64,000 bases of DNA from Streptomyces lateritius (GTDB lineage: Bacteria > Actinomycetota > Actinomycetes > Streptomycetales > Streptomycetaceae), in the NCBI RefSeq assembly GCF_014649715.1, contig NZ_BMTO01000022.1, forward strand, positions 36,613 to 100,612, written 5' to 3'. Below are positions 54,301 through 62,582 of the stretch, one piece after another. How positions within the stretch are numbered: the stretch's first letter is position 1; the number at the start of each line of letters is the position of its first letter. The notes beneath the pieces were generated by a model, which ran no database searches, had not been told where the DNA came from, and saw only the letters and a list, made by a program, of their open reading frames with translations. Position numbers and translations under genes: made by a program.

Positions 54301-54526
54301 CGTCGCACCCGACGGAAAGCGGTTCATCGAGCTCGGCGAGAACACCGTCCCCGTCGTGCTCCAGGAGTTCGACCAGCCGACGGAGGACGCCGAGAAGCAG
54401 GACCAGCATGTGGAGGACCTGTCCCTCCCCATCTGGCACGGCGGCCTGAGCTCCGCCGACATCGCCTACATCCTCTTCCAGGCACCGGTGCTGATGGCCG
54501 TACACGCACAGGAGATGCTGCCGTGA
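51308..54526 (+). CDS. Large conserved operon protein of unknown function (1072 aa)
   Basis: GTG 51308 overlaps the Kelch stop (GTGA). Striking segments are FLPWLRSGIATRITTDP at the start, LRPWLALIVLAGGED near 120, a His-rich central part (YYHRWFFSTGSAGDFEHLVR), a Pro/Ala/Ser-rich linker ~500-620, and the C-terminal EFIESYLVGLNHEMARELLW, VIRGELLKKYPNAAVYAHRA and GWFFVIKERPGEPRFGLDV. I recall related hypothetical proteins in diverse bacteria but no assigned function. No signal peptide or membrane segment was seen. Its place between Kelch and the 1755-aa protein suggests a shared complex. Confidence 0.75.
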   Translation: MTANAYTFLPWLRSGIATRITTDPVGTSRATVPVKLRVTGEAVDGGTQVTRDVERTVQIYGPGDVIGVAPRAISRTEPRPWVTNVEPNYLAHIEFYDEDFPWRYSPAAPDATTRRLRPWLALIVLAGGEDSRTGDQAEFKDGTAAGRPLPFITVTEPDALPPPGQLGAWAHVHVDGSLDAPVSSDDMTKVLPGLRQVLHDNADRACARLVCPRRLDPHKGYHAFLVPAFETGRLAGLGLDPARSPAALHPAWKEGYPGQEALGQLPYYHRWFFSTGSAGDFEHLVRLLVPREPLDPSVGRRDLDVHRSPGPGLPGITVPAELGGVLKLGGALRIPERVPDIWDKWDNLQDLGLTYPHPFQQALAGLINLADDYLTKTPATAHITLAATNPAAPAGHVDPVITPPLYGRWHAPASRLLTGRDGNPLPHHRNWVHRLNLDPRYRIAANLGAQVVQKRQEEFMAAAWAQVGDVLAANAKIRAAQLAREVGAVLQTKHLDPPPAPAREPAPPSGKVLTITAPAHARVVTRFPASQAPSTAESESAAATSAGPAERVAVGFRVAESRVTAAPLSSAMRRITRPGSRLMRRLPFTEERPPQALVPRMDAESGGVTAAAPKARPASVVTPAQLDQVLHGPGPAVEAAVDPVDLLPTSQNFTLTLPGDSFVPSPGGPDSPEAAAFKGALRDVYQGWDDAALAGRTGPRRRLHVTDATDAMLAGLRADATVPRHLLSSVNMPERLAPFAEQFLEAMAYPVLDMPMYQALIDQSVDLFMPNINRVPPNSVTLLESDQEFIESYLVGLNHEMARELLWREYPTDQRGTPFRQFWDVRAVPSLPGETPEERRERLYDIPPVATWTRESKLGRHDNRDKGEQENELVLVIRGELLKKYPNAAVYAHRARWEPSNAQPDPTKERVPIELVDEANPSHDEIRLPLYEAKVEPDIYLLGFDLTSDEARGEVPTGSAGWFFVIKERPGEPRFGLDVAPATTPQRVEVWNDLSWPDVAPDGKRFIELGENTVPVVLQEFDQPTEDAEKQDQHVEDLSLPIWHGGLSSADIAYILFQAPVLMAVHAQEMLP

Positions 54527-57500
54527 CCACCTTCGACCCCCGGGCTGCGCTGCAGCTCAGCGACGACTTCCCCGTGCTGCTGGGCCCGGTCCGGATCGAG
54601 ACCCGGTTCACTGCCAGGGAGCTGCTCGTGCGCGTGTTCCCCGACGAGTGGTCGATCGACGCGTTTGAGCCCCGGCCCACCGCCGCCGAGGTCGCCGCGC
54701 TCGACGCCTACTGGATCGCGGTGTGGCGGGCCGGCGGTGACCCCGCAGCCGAGTCGGCGGCCTGGCTGGAGCTCACCGGGCGAGTCCCGGCCGGGCGGGC
54801 CGAGTGGCTGCTGCGGACACGCCGCCCCGCCAATCCGTCCGAGCAGCCCGGCGGGGTGCCGCGCGACACCACCGTGCTCGTGGTCGTCACGCCCCAGGCC
54901 GTGGCGGCCGACGACCGCGAGCCAACGGTCACGTACTGGATTGCGGTCTGGCGGGCGCACGGCGACCGGGCGAGGATCCGCGCCGCAGACGCGGCACTGC
55001 TGACGGCCGTCGGCACCACACGCGCGGATGAGATCCGGCGCCGGCGTCCGGTCGGTGTGGACACCCCGCCGGCGGGTGCCGGGGACGACGTACTGGTCGC
55101 CTTCCTGGTGCTGACGCCGCTCCCCGAAGAAGACGTCACCCCCCGGTCATGGACACGGGCGGCACGGGCACGGCTGCTGCCCGACCGGTTCACGGCGATC
55201 GGGTTCGTCGGCGGCACACAGGTCTTCTGCGAACCTGGCAAGGTCGTGCCGGCCGAGCTGGCCGTCGGCCCGGACCCGTCTTCCGCCGACAAGCCGGAGG
55301 TCGACGAGGCGACCGGCAAGCTCAAGGTCCCCGCGGACCTGCGCTGGCTGACGGAGTTCGAGGCCGCCGTCGATGTCGGCATGGGGATCCGGATCGAACT
55401 GAAGGACTCCTTCCGCAACGGTGTCGACCGGCTCGTCGTGTTCGGCGTACGGGAGAACAGCACCGCCCAGCAGACGGCGACCGACCTGGCGGACCTGATC
55501 ACCCGGCATCTGCACAGTCCCGCCGGATTCAGCCTGCTGCCGCAGGGCACGGTGACCAACAACAGCGAGCAAGCATCCGCTGGCCAGGACCCGCACGAGG
55601 AAGCCGAGGCCGTGCGGCGCACCGCCTACGGAGCGCAGGTCTCTGCCGCCTCCGGGGACTGGACGACCAAGACCGACGGCCAGTGGTTCGCCGAACTGCT
55701 GGGCCTCGACCCCGCGGTCATGACGGGGGTGGCCAACGCAGACGGGACGGACCAACGGGACGCCCGCGCCGCGAACATCGCTCTGTGGCCGGCGACCTGG
55801 GGTTCCTACCTACAGACCATGCTGCACCCCGTCATCCCGCCCGAAGTGGTGGCCGACACCCGCGCGTTCTTCATCCGGCACGTTTCCGGGCGCGGCCCGA
55901 TTCCCGCAGTCAAGATCGGACGGCAACCGTACGGCATCCTGCCCACCACCGCCTTCTCACGGCTCACCCATCCGCTGACCGCCACGCACCGGCGCGCCCT
56001 CCACAGCCTGCTGTGCGAGGCGGCCGTGGACTGGTGGACTGCCGTCACCAAGGTCGCCTACCTCGGCAAGCAGGCCGAAGCCGGCGCCTCCGCGGCGGAC
56101 CCCCACCAGCTGCTGCTCGACATCCTTGCGCTGCACCCCACGTCGGTGGAGTACTACCAGCGCTACGCGCAGAGCGTCGAGGACATTTTCAACCGCGAGA
56201 ACTTCAGCAGCGGCGGCCCCAAGGTGCTGCCCACCCTGGAGAGAATGAACATGCCGCAGCCGATCCGTGAGCTGCTGCGGCGGCTGGGCCACACAGGCGC
56301 CGCCGCGCCCGACCCCGATGTGATCCGCCGACTCTTCGTCGAGGAGCAGCACCCCATGCTGGGGCCCCTCGTCGACGACCGGCCGCTGTCGGAGACCGAC
56401 AAGATCCGCGGCTACCTCCCGGACGGGCGCAACTACCTGCGGTGGCTCGCCGACCACGCGGGCACCGATCTCGAAACCATCCGGCTCGAACGCGGCTTCA
56501 CCGACGACCGGCCACCTGCGGCGCTGCTGTATCTGCTGCTGCGCCACGCGGTTCTGCTCGGCTGGGAGGACACCGCACGGAACCTGGCGGCAGCAGAGGC
56601 GGGCGAGACCCTGTCGGCCGCCGATCCCCTGTTCGTCCACATCCGGAAATCCGCACAGCCCCTGCCCAGCGAGAGCCGCTTCCGGAAGCTGTACTCCGCC
56701 GATCGCCGCATCACGGGCGACCCCACGAAGCTGGTCGTCGACCACATCCCCGGAATCCTCGGCGATCACGACGCCACCGAGCAGCTGGCCGAGCAGGTCG
56801 ACGCCCTCCGCCGGCTGGCGGACCTGCCCACCGCACGACTGGAACGGGTCCTCGCAGAACACCTGGACTGCGCCACCTACCGGCTCGACGCCTGGCGGCT
56901 CGGGCTGGTCAACGAACGGCTCTGTGAGCTGCGGTACGGGCCCGCCGGGACCGACCCGGCACAACCAGGGCTGCACCTCGGCGCGTACGGGTGGCTCGAG
57001 GACGTCCGGCGGCGGAGCAGCCCGCTCGCGGAGGTACAGCTCACCGGCAGTCTCGCCGAGCTGTTCCAGCCCACCGGATCCAGCCCGCTGCTGCAGGACC
57101 CCCGCAACGGCGGCTACATCCACGCCCCCTCGCCCGCACAGGCCACCACCGCGGCCGTACTGCGGGCGGGCTACGCCGCCAACGGCTCGCCCGACAACCC
57201 GGGCTCCTTCGCCGTCAATCTGAGCTCCGAACGCGTCCGGGTTGCGCTCGGCCTCCTGGACGGACTGCGTCAGGGCCAGTCGCTGGGCGCCTTGCTCGGC
57301 CACCACTTCGAACGGGGCCTGCACGACCGACATCCCGAGGCCGAACTGGACAGGTTCCTGCCGGCGTTGCGGGGGGAGTTCCCGCTGCGCTCCGGCAAGC
57401 TGTCCGAGCCCCGTCCCGGTACGGCCCTGGAACTGATCGAGGCCCGGAACGTCGTGGACGGCCTCGCGCTGGTCCGCCGCGCGACGCGCGAACCGGCCTT

Positions 57501-59790
57501 CCCGGAATACCCCTTCGGCGCGACCGGAATGCCGGACGCGACCGAGGCGGAACAGAAGGCAATGAACGCCGAAGTGCGGAATCTGCTCGCCATCCATGAC
57601 GCGCTGGCCGATCTCGCCGTGGCCGAGGCGGCCCACCAGACGCTCGCCGGGAACACCGAACGTGCCGGTGCGACGCTCGACGCCTACGCCAAGGAGGGCT
57701 TCCCGCCCGACCCGGCGGTGGTGCAGACGCCCCGCAGCGGGGTCACGCTCACCCACCGGCTGGGCTTGATGCTCACCCCGGGGCTGGGCCCGGACCACGG
57801 ATCCGGGATGTTCCAGGGGCGCGGCCCACGGGCCCAGGCCGAGCCGGCCGTCAACGCCTGGCTGCCCACCCTGCTGCCGCACCAGACGAAAGTGGCCGCC
57901 GTGGTCAGATGGGAGGACCCGGTCGACAAGGAGCCACGCAGCCGCGTGGTGACGCAGGCCGACATCGGACTGCAGCCGATCGACCTTCTCTGGGGCGTTC
58001 GGCCCAAGGACGACGCGGCGATGACCGACCTCGACGACCGCATCATCGGCTTCGTCGTCGCCAAGGACCGGCCGCGCCCCGACGCCGAACTCACCATCTG
58101 CCATACCGAACGCGTCAAGAACAAGCTGACCTTCTTCGAAGTCTCCCCACTCATCACCGCGCTGCGCACACTGCTCACCACATCCCGCCCCCTGCGGCCG
58201 ACCGATCTGATCCCACCCGCGGGAGCCCAGCCCGTCGACCGGAGCACGGACGACTCCGTCTCCCTGCCACGGGCGCGCCCCGCCGCGGTCCGCGCCTCCC
58301 TGGACAAGCTGCGCCAGGACACCGCCGACTACCTCGCCACCCTCGCGCCGCTGTACCCGGAGCCGCCCGCCGAACCCGACAGCACGGCGGTCGTCAACGG
58401 CATCGACACCTTCTTGACCGGATACGGCGACCTCATCGTCACGGCCGCTGGATTCGGTATGGTACGCAGCGGCTGGGGCGAAATGACCCTGTGGCGGCGC
58501 GCCGTGTACGGCGATGTGCTGGCCGCCGTCGCACGCGCCGCGGACCGCATGGGACACGCGCTTGCCGCGGCCGACGCCCTGATCGACGCCTACGACCAGC
58601 TGCCCTCCTCGTCGACCACCGACGAACGCTTCCGGCTGCTGCAACAGGCGGAGTGGCTGCTCACCACCCGCCCGACCACCCCGCGCCCGGCCAAACCCGC
58701 GCAGCTGCGCAGCACCGTCGGGACCACGCGCGCCGCCTTCAGCACCCGCCTGCAGGCGCTGCGCGCACTGGCCTCGACGACGAGGAAGACGATCAGCGGA
58801 CTGCTCGCCGATGTCACCGCACTCCTGCCGCTGAGCGACTTCGACCGGACCGGACTGGACCTGGCACCGTTCCATGAACGGATCGTCGCCTTCGGAGCGG
58901 ACCTCCTGGGCCGGGCACAGGCGCTGCACGGCGAAGTCACTACCCGGCTCGGCGACGCCGACAAGGCCCTGGCCGCCTACGACCAGGCGCTGACCGGCCC
59001 GGACCGGGTTCACGCCGCGACCGGGGCGCTCCAGGCAATGCTGGGCGAGGACGTCCTCGCCGTCCCTGAGTTCACCGCTCCCGACCAGGTCCACTCGGAC
59101 TGGCGCAAGGCCCTCCACGACAGCGACAAACTGATGGCCCACCTGGTCCAGCACGCCGGGCGGGACTTTCCGGTCGACGACTGGGTGCACGGCATCGCAC
59201 GCGTGCGGGACAAGCCGCGCCTGTGGGAACAGGCCGTCCTTCTCGGCGACGCGCTGCGCGGCCCGGACAACGGCCTGCTCGGTGATCTCGTCGGCTGGCA
59301 GGAGCCCGAACTCGTACCGGTCCAACTGCCCTACCGCCAGGACGACCACTGGCTCGCCATGGACTTCGCCGCGAACACGCTGATCGACGAGGACCGGTTG
59401 ATGTTCACCGCACACTACGCACCCGTGCCCGTGGTGGGCGCCAACCGCCACAGCGGCCTGCTGCTCGACGAGTGGACGGAAGTCATTCCGGCGCAGAAGG
59501 AGACCACCGGTATCGCCCTGCACTACGACAACCCTGACGCGGAACCGCCGCAGGCGATGCTCCTCGTTGCACCCCCGGCGAAGACGGGCACCTGGAGCGG
59601 CGACGACCTCATTACCGCCGTCGGCGAGACCCTCGACCTGGCCAAGACGCGGGCCGTCGAACCGGGCCACCTCGACACCACGGCGTACGCGCACCTGCTT
59701 CCGGCGACGGTGATGTCGGCCACCCGGCGGCCGATCACCATCAGCACTGATCTCGCGCTCTGCAACCTGCGAGGAAAGACCCATGTCTGA
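54523..59790 (+). CDS. Giant conserved operon protein of unknown function (1755 aa)
   Basis: GTG 54523 overlaps the preceding stop (GTGA). The N-terminus has two copies of YWIAVWRAxGD (residues ~63-73 and ~138-148), indicating a repeated ~75-residue unit. Later segments include LLPDRFTAIGFVGGTQVFCE, VKIGRQPYGILPTTAFSRL, GRNYLRWLADHAGTDLETIR, and a long helical region ~1350-1560 (ADRMGHALAAADALIDAYDQ; TTRAAFSTRLQALRALASTT). Near the C-terminus, DDHWLAMDFAANTLIDEDRL and DEWTEVIPAQKETTGIALHY stand out. No nucleotide-binding, nuclease or transmembrane motif was recognised. It overlaps the next gene by 8 nt. Confidence 0.75.
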   Translation: MTTFDPRAALQLSDDFPVLLGPVRIETRFTARELLVRVFPDEWSIDAFEPRPTAAEVAALDAYWIAVWRAGGDPAAESAAWLELTGRVPAGRAEWLLRTRRPANPSEQPGGVPRDTTVLVVVTPQAVAADDREPTVTYWIAVWRAHGDRARIRAADAALLTAVGTTRADEIRRRRPVGVDTPPAGAGDDVLVAFLVLTPLPEEDVTPRSWTRAARARLLPDRFTAIGFVGGTQVFCEPGKVVPAELAVGPDPSSADKPEVDEATGKLKVPADLRWLTEFEAAVDVGMGIRIELKDSFRNGVDRLVVFGVRENSTAQQTATDLADLITRHLHSPAGFSLLPQGTVTNNSEQASAGQDPHEEAEAVRRTAYGAQVSAASGDWTTKTDGQWFAELLGLDPAVMTGVANADGTDQRDARAANIALWPATWGSYLQTMLHPVIPPEVVADTRAFFIRHVSGRGPIPAVKIGRQPYGILPTTAFSRLTHPLTATHRRALHSLLCEAAVDWWTAVTKVAYLGKQAEAGASAADPHQLLLDILALHPTSVEYYQRYAQSVEDIFNRENFSSGGPKVLPTLERMNMPQPIRELLRRLGHTGAAAPDPDVIRRLFVEEQHPMLGPLVDDRPLSETDKIRGYLPDGRNYLRWLADHAGTDLETIRLERGFTDDRPPAALLYLLLRHAVLLGWEDTARNLAAAEAGETLSAADPLFVHIRKSAQPLPSESRFRKLYSADRRITGDPTKLVVDHIPGILGDHDATEQLAEQVDALRRLADLPTARLERVLAEHLDCATYRLDAWRLGLVNERLCELRYGPAGTDPAQPGLHLGAYGWLEDVRRRSSPLAEVQLTGSLAELFQPTGSSPLLQDPRNGGYIHAPSPAQATTAAVLRAGYAANGSPDNPGSFAVNLSSERVRVALGLLDGLRQGQSLGALLGHHFERGLHDRHPEAELDRFLPALRGEFPLRSGKLSEPRPGTALELIEARNVVDGLALVRRATREPAFPEYPFGATGMPDATEAEQKAMNAEVRNLLAIHDALADLAVAEAAHQTLAGNTERAGATLDAYAKEGFPPDPAVVQTPRSGVTLTHRLGLMLTPGLGPDHGSGMFQGRGPRAQAEPAVNAWLPTLLPHQTKVAAVVRWEDPVDKEPRSRVVTQADIGLQPIDLLWGVRPKDDAAMTDLDDRIIGFVVAKDRPRPDAELTICHTERVKNKLTFFEVSPLITALRTLLTTSRPLRPTDLIPPAGAQPVDRSTDDSVSLPRARPAAVRASLDKLRQDTADYLATLAPLYPEPPAEPDSTAVVNGIDTFLTGYGDLIVTAAGFGMVRSGWGEMTLWRRAVYGDVLAAVARAADRMGHALAAADALIDAYDQLPSSSTTDERFRLLQQAEWLLTTRPTTPRPAKPAQLRSTVGTTRAAFSTRLQALRALASTTRKTISGLLADVTALLPLSDFDRTGLDLAPFHERIVAFGADLLGRAQALHGEVTTRLGDADKALAAYDQALTGPDRVHAATGALQAMLGEDVLAVPEFTAPDQVHSDWRKALHDSDKLMAHLVQHAGRDFPVDDWVHGIARVRDKPRLWEQAVLLGDALRGPDNGLLGDLVGWQEPELVPVQLPYRQDDHWLAMDFAANTLIDEDRLMFTAHYAPVPVVGANRHSGLLLDEWTEVIPAQKETTGIALHYDNPDAEPPQAMLLVAPPAKTGTWSGDDLITAVGETLDLAKTRAVEPGHLDTTAYAHLLPATVMSATRRPITISTDLALCNLRGKTHV

Positions 59791-61591
59791 GCCGCCCCGC
59801 ATCCAGGACCTGCCCACGGCACTGGCCGAGTGCACGTTCCCCACCGTCGGCCTCTGGAACCGCATCGAAGGCCGGCCCCGGACCACCGACTTCGACCGGG
59901 CGCTGCGTGCTGAGATCCGCGACCCGCTGTGGATGCTCACCCGGCAGTGGCAACTCGGCGAGTTCCGGGGCACGGACGCCGGCTCGGCCGTGACGGCGAC
60001 CTACTCGGTGGCCACCACCACCCCCTCCCGCTTCCGGCCCGCCTCGGGCACGGCCCAGAGCCTGCCCGGCGACCGGCCGCTGGAGACCCTCGCCGAACGG
60101 CGAGCCCTGCCGTTCGCCTTCGGCGCCGACCGGATCTCCTTCGACCTACGCCTGGTGATCGGGCGACGCTGGCTCAAGCTGCTGGGACGGCAGCCGGGGC
60201 TGCGGCACCTGCGCGGCGACTACGTCGAGAAGTACGCGATCAGGCTGCCCGACCCCACGACGGACACCGACACCCCACGAGTGGCCCACCCGGAGGTCTG
60301 GTCGGCGCTGCAGGCCCTCGCTGGCCGCCGTATGGACGGCTACCAGCTCTACCGACACATCAAGGTGGACAACGGCCGTGCCTCGGACGGCATCTCCGCC
60401 CCGGCATCGCAGCGCGCCCAGCTGGACAGCCTCGGCTCCCGGCTCGTCAGCTGGTTCGACGACCTCATCGACCAGCCGGGCGACCACGGCACCTGGGATG
60501 CCACCCGGCTCGAGCACCGATTCTCCGTCGCGGCCGCCGCACCCGGAGGAGGCGAGAAGGTGCTCACGGCGCAGGAGTACCCCGGCGGCCTGCTGGACTG
60601 GCACGCCTTCTCCGTCGACCCGGGCGTCCCGCTCGGCGGGACCACCGCGCCACCCGCGCCGATCAACCGGACGGCGTTCCCCGCGCCGGTCCGGTACGCG
60701 GGCATGCCCCTGCCGCGATGGTGGGCGCTGGAAGACGGACGGACCAACTTCGCCGGAGTCCAGCCGGACAGTACAGACCTGGCACGCCTCATCTTCCTCG
60801 AATTCGCGCTCGTCTACAGCAACGACTGGCTCCACCTGCCCTGCGACGTCCCGGCAGGGGCCCTGGCCTCGATCCGCGGCCTCGCGGTCACCGACGTCTT
60901 CGGACAGCGGCTGTGGATCACCCCGGCCGGCAGCGGCGAGGACGAGGACTGGCAGCGCTGGTCGATGTTCACCCTCGACACGATCGGCGACGAGAACGTC
61001 CCCGCGGACACCGCCATGTTCCTCCCGCCCAGCGTCCCCAAAGTCGCCGAGGGGCCGGTGCTGGAAGAGGTCTCCCTGATCCGCGACGAGAACGCCAACA
61101 TGGTCTGGGGCCTGGAGAAGACCGTCCGGCTGCCCACCGGAGAAGGCCGGCGGGGCAGCGAGGTGGCCGCCGAGATCCTCGCCCACCGGCAGCGGTTCAT
61201 CCCCGCCACCGCACCGGACACCCCGCTCGCACCGATCGCCTACCGGGCGATGAACACCGTTCCCGAGAACTGGATTCCGTTCATCCCCGTACGCGTCCCC
61301 GGCAGCGACCGCGCCGTCCGCCTGCAGCGGGCCGCCCTGCCCGGCGCCATCGACGGCAAGCCGGTCCGGCCCCGCACCAGCCTGCTGAGGGAAGGGTTCG
61401 ACGCCGGGCAGCCCTACTTCATCAACGAGGAGGAGGTGACACCGGCAGGCACCAGGATCACCGTCTCCTACAACCGCACCCGCTGGCACAACGGCCGGGT
61501 GTCCGTCTGGCTCAGCGCCTGCCGTGGCCTCGGCCGTGGCGAGGGCTCCAGCGGGCTCGCGTTCGACACGCTGATCGACACCTCCACATGA
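59783..61591 (+). CDS. Conserved operon protein of unknown function (602 aa), last gene
   Basis: ATG 59783 lies inside the end of the 1755-aa gene (ATGTCTGA overlap), with GAGGAAAG just upstream. It begins TFPTVGLWNRIEGRPRTTDF and carries RDPLWMLTRQWQLGEFRGTD near residue 50, a very distinctive Trp-rich segment, then WHAFSVDPGVPLGG, MPLPRWWALEDGRTNFAGVQ, FALVYSNDWLHLPCDVPAGA and RITVSYNRTRWHNGRVSVWL. Soluble, no export signal. I regard it as the third member of a co-conserved trio with the 1072- and 1755-aa proteins; function unknown. Confidence 0.75.
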   Translation: MSEPPRIQDLPTALAECTFPTVGLWNRIEGRPRTTDFDRALRAEIRDPLWMLTRQWQLGEFRGTDAGSAVTATYSVATTTPSRFRPASGTAQSLPGDRPLETLAERRALPFAFGADRISFDLRLVIGRRWLKLLGRQPGLRHLRGDYVEKYAIRLPDPTTDTDTPRVAHPEVWSALQALAGRRMDGYQLYRHIKVDNGRASDGISAPASQRAQLDSLGSRLVSWFDDLIDQPGDHGTWDATRLEHRFSVAAAAPGGGEKVLTAQEYPGGLLDWHAFSVDPGVPLGGTTAPPAPINRTAFPAPVRYAGMPLPRWWALEDGRTNFAGVQPDSTDLARLIFLEFALVYSNDWLHLPCDVPAGALASIRGLAVTDVFGQRLWITPAGSGEDEDWQRWSMFTLDTIGDENVPADTAMFLPPSVPKVAEGPVLEEVSLIRDENANMVWGLEKTVRLPTGEGRRGSEVAAEILAHRQRFIPATAPDTPLAPIAYRAMNTVPENWIPFIPVRVPGSDRAVRLQRAALPGAIDGKPVRPRTSLLREGFDAGQPYFINEEEVTPAGTRITVSYNRTRWHNGRVSVWLSACRGLGRGEGSSGLAFDTLIDTST

Positions 61592-61912
61592 GCGCAACGG
61601 TCAACGACCCGCACCAGCCCCGGGCTCGCCAGCGCGGTGATCTTCCACGGCCGGGCCGGAAGCCGTATGACCTCGGCTCGAACCGCGCTTCCCACTCGGG
61701 TTCCAGCGCTCAGACAGCCGACATCGTCACGGCTTCACTCGGATGGATCGAGACCGGCCCGGGGGAAGGGGCAGCCACACCTTCTGCCAGAGGCACGGGA
61801 ACGACACGGAGCCGGCGGTCAGTCGCGGTGGCGAAAGCCCTGCGGATTTCTGCGGCGTAGCTAGCCACGCGACGGTGCCCCGGAGGTGCGACGGCAAGTC
61901 GCGACTATGGAG
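61592..61912. other. Gene-free stretch after the operon
   Basis: No convincing ORF, and no strong hairpin directly after the last stop; transcription of the operon may continue or end by another mechanism. Confidence 0.5.
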
Positions 61913-61930
61913 TTCTACCGGCGGTAGAAT
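61913..61930 (+). promoter_or_regulatory. Toxin-antitoxin operator overlapping a -10 box
   Basis: TTCTACCG-G-CGGTAGAA (61913-61929) is a perfect 17-bp palindrome. Its right arm contains TAGAAT (61925-61930), a good -10 hexamer placing the transcript start at about the ATG at 61937, so the mRNA is probably leaderless. Binding of the ribbon-helix-helix antitoxin here would block the promoter directly. Confidence 0.7.
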
Positions 61931-61936
61931 CACAGT

Positions 61937-62188
61937 ATGAGCAAGCCGACGAGTATCAAGACCAGTGAGGCTGTCCGTGACAGGCTGCGGCTGCTGGCGG
62001 AGGAACGCGGTACAACGATCACCGACCTGATCGAGGAGCTCGCGTCGAAGGAACTGACCGCCACCGAACGCGAGCAGCGCGCCGCTGAGGCCGCCCGCGA
62101 GCTCGGCGTCGAGTTCACCGAGCAAGTCCAGCAGGCCGGTCAGGACGCCTGGGCGAAGATCCGCGCCCACCAGGGCCGGGCCGCGTGA
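61937..62188 (+). CDS. Ribbon-helix-helix antitoxin
   Basis: 83 aa. SIKTSEAVRDRLRLLAEERG followed by TTITDLIEELASKEL is a CopG/Arc-type ribbon-helix-helix DNA-binding domain; the C-terminal half (EREQRAAEAARELGVEFTEQ) is helical and would wrap the toxin. It overlaps the next gene by GTGA, the usual layout for toxin-antitoxin pairs, and has a palindromic operator at its promoter. Confidence 0.82.
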   Translation: MSKPTSIKTSEAVRDRLRLLAEERGTTITDLIEELASKELTATEREQRAAEAARELGVEFTEQVQQAGQDAWAKIRAHQGRAA

Positions 62189-62562
62189 ACCTCACTGCGG
62201 TTCTCGATCATTCCGCTCTGACCGCGCTGTACCAGGCAGACCCGTTCTTCACCGGGTTGTACATCGAGGCGTCCCGCGGTACCGGCCGCATCCTCGTGCC
62301 CTCCCTGGCCGCGCTCGCCGCCGAGCGCCAGGTCGCCGGAGCCGGCAAGCACGCCACCAGGCTCCGCTTCTCTGAGAGCGTCGCGTTCACCGCGGGCCAT
62401 GCTGTCGAGGCCATGGCCTGGTCCGACGTGGAATGGCCGGTCGCCCACGCGGCGGCCATCGCCTGGGAGGCGGCCCGCGAGGGCGAGTCAGTCACCGTCC
62501 TGTCGCTGGTCCCCGACCTGTACACGACCACGGGCATCGAGCCGCTTGACCCCACGGCGTAG
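62185..62562 (+). CDS. PIN-like toxin
   Basis: 125 aa from GTG 62185 overlapping the antitoxin stop. NLTAVLDHSALTALYQADPF has the N-terminal Asp and small-residue turn of PIN nucleases; VPSLAALAAER supplies a Glu, and AWSDVEWPVAHAAAIAW a third acidic position. The later catalytic Asp of canonical VapC (TxD) is not obvious; SLVPDLYTTTG may supply it. Probably an RNA-cutting toxin held by the antitoxin; the family call is from pattern only. Confidence 0.6.
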   Translation: MNLTAVLDHSALTALYQADPFFTGLYIEASRGTGRILVPSLAALAAERQVAGAGKHATRLRFSESVAFTAGHAVEAMAWSDVEWPVAHAAAIAWEAAREGESVTVLSLVPDLYTTTGIEPLDPTA

Positions 62563-62582
62563 CCGAGCGCCGGACGAAGTGA

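Noticed and set aside
55957..59973. 1338-aa leftward ORF and other long minus-strand ORFs in the 43-61 kb region
   Set aside because: They lie wholly antisense to the coupled seven-gene operon; low-complexity GC-strand shadows.
41604..61591. Operon as an extracellular contractile injection system or phage tail cluster
   Set aside because: No sheath, tube, baseplate, spike or AAA ATPase motif could be found in any of the seven proteins.
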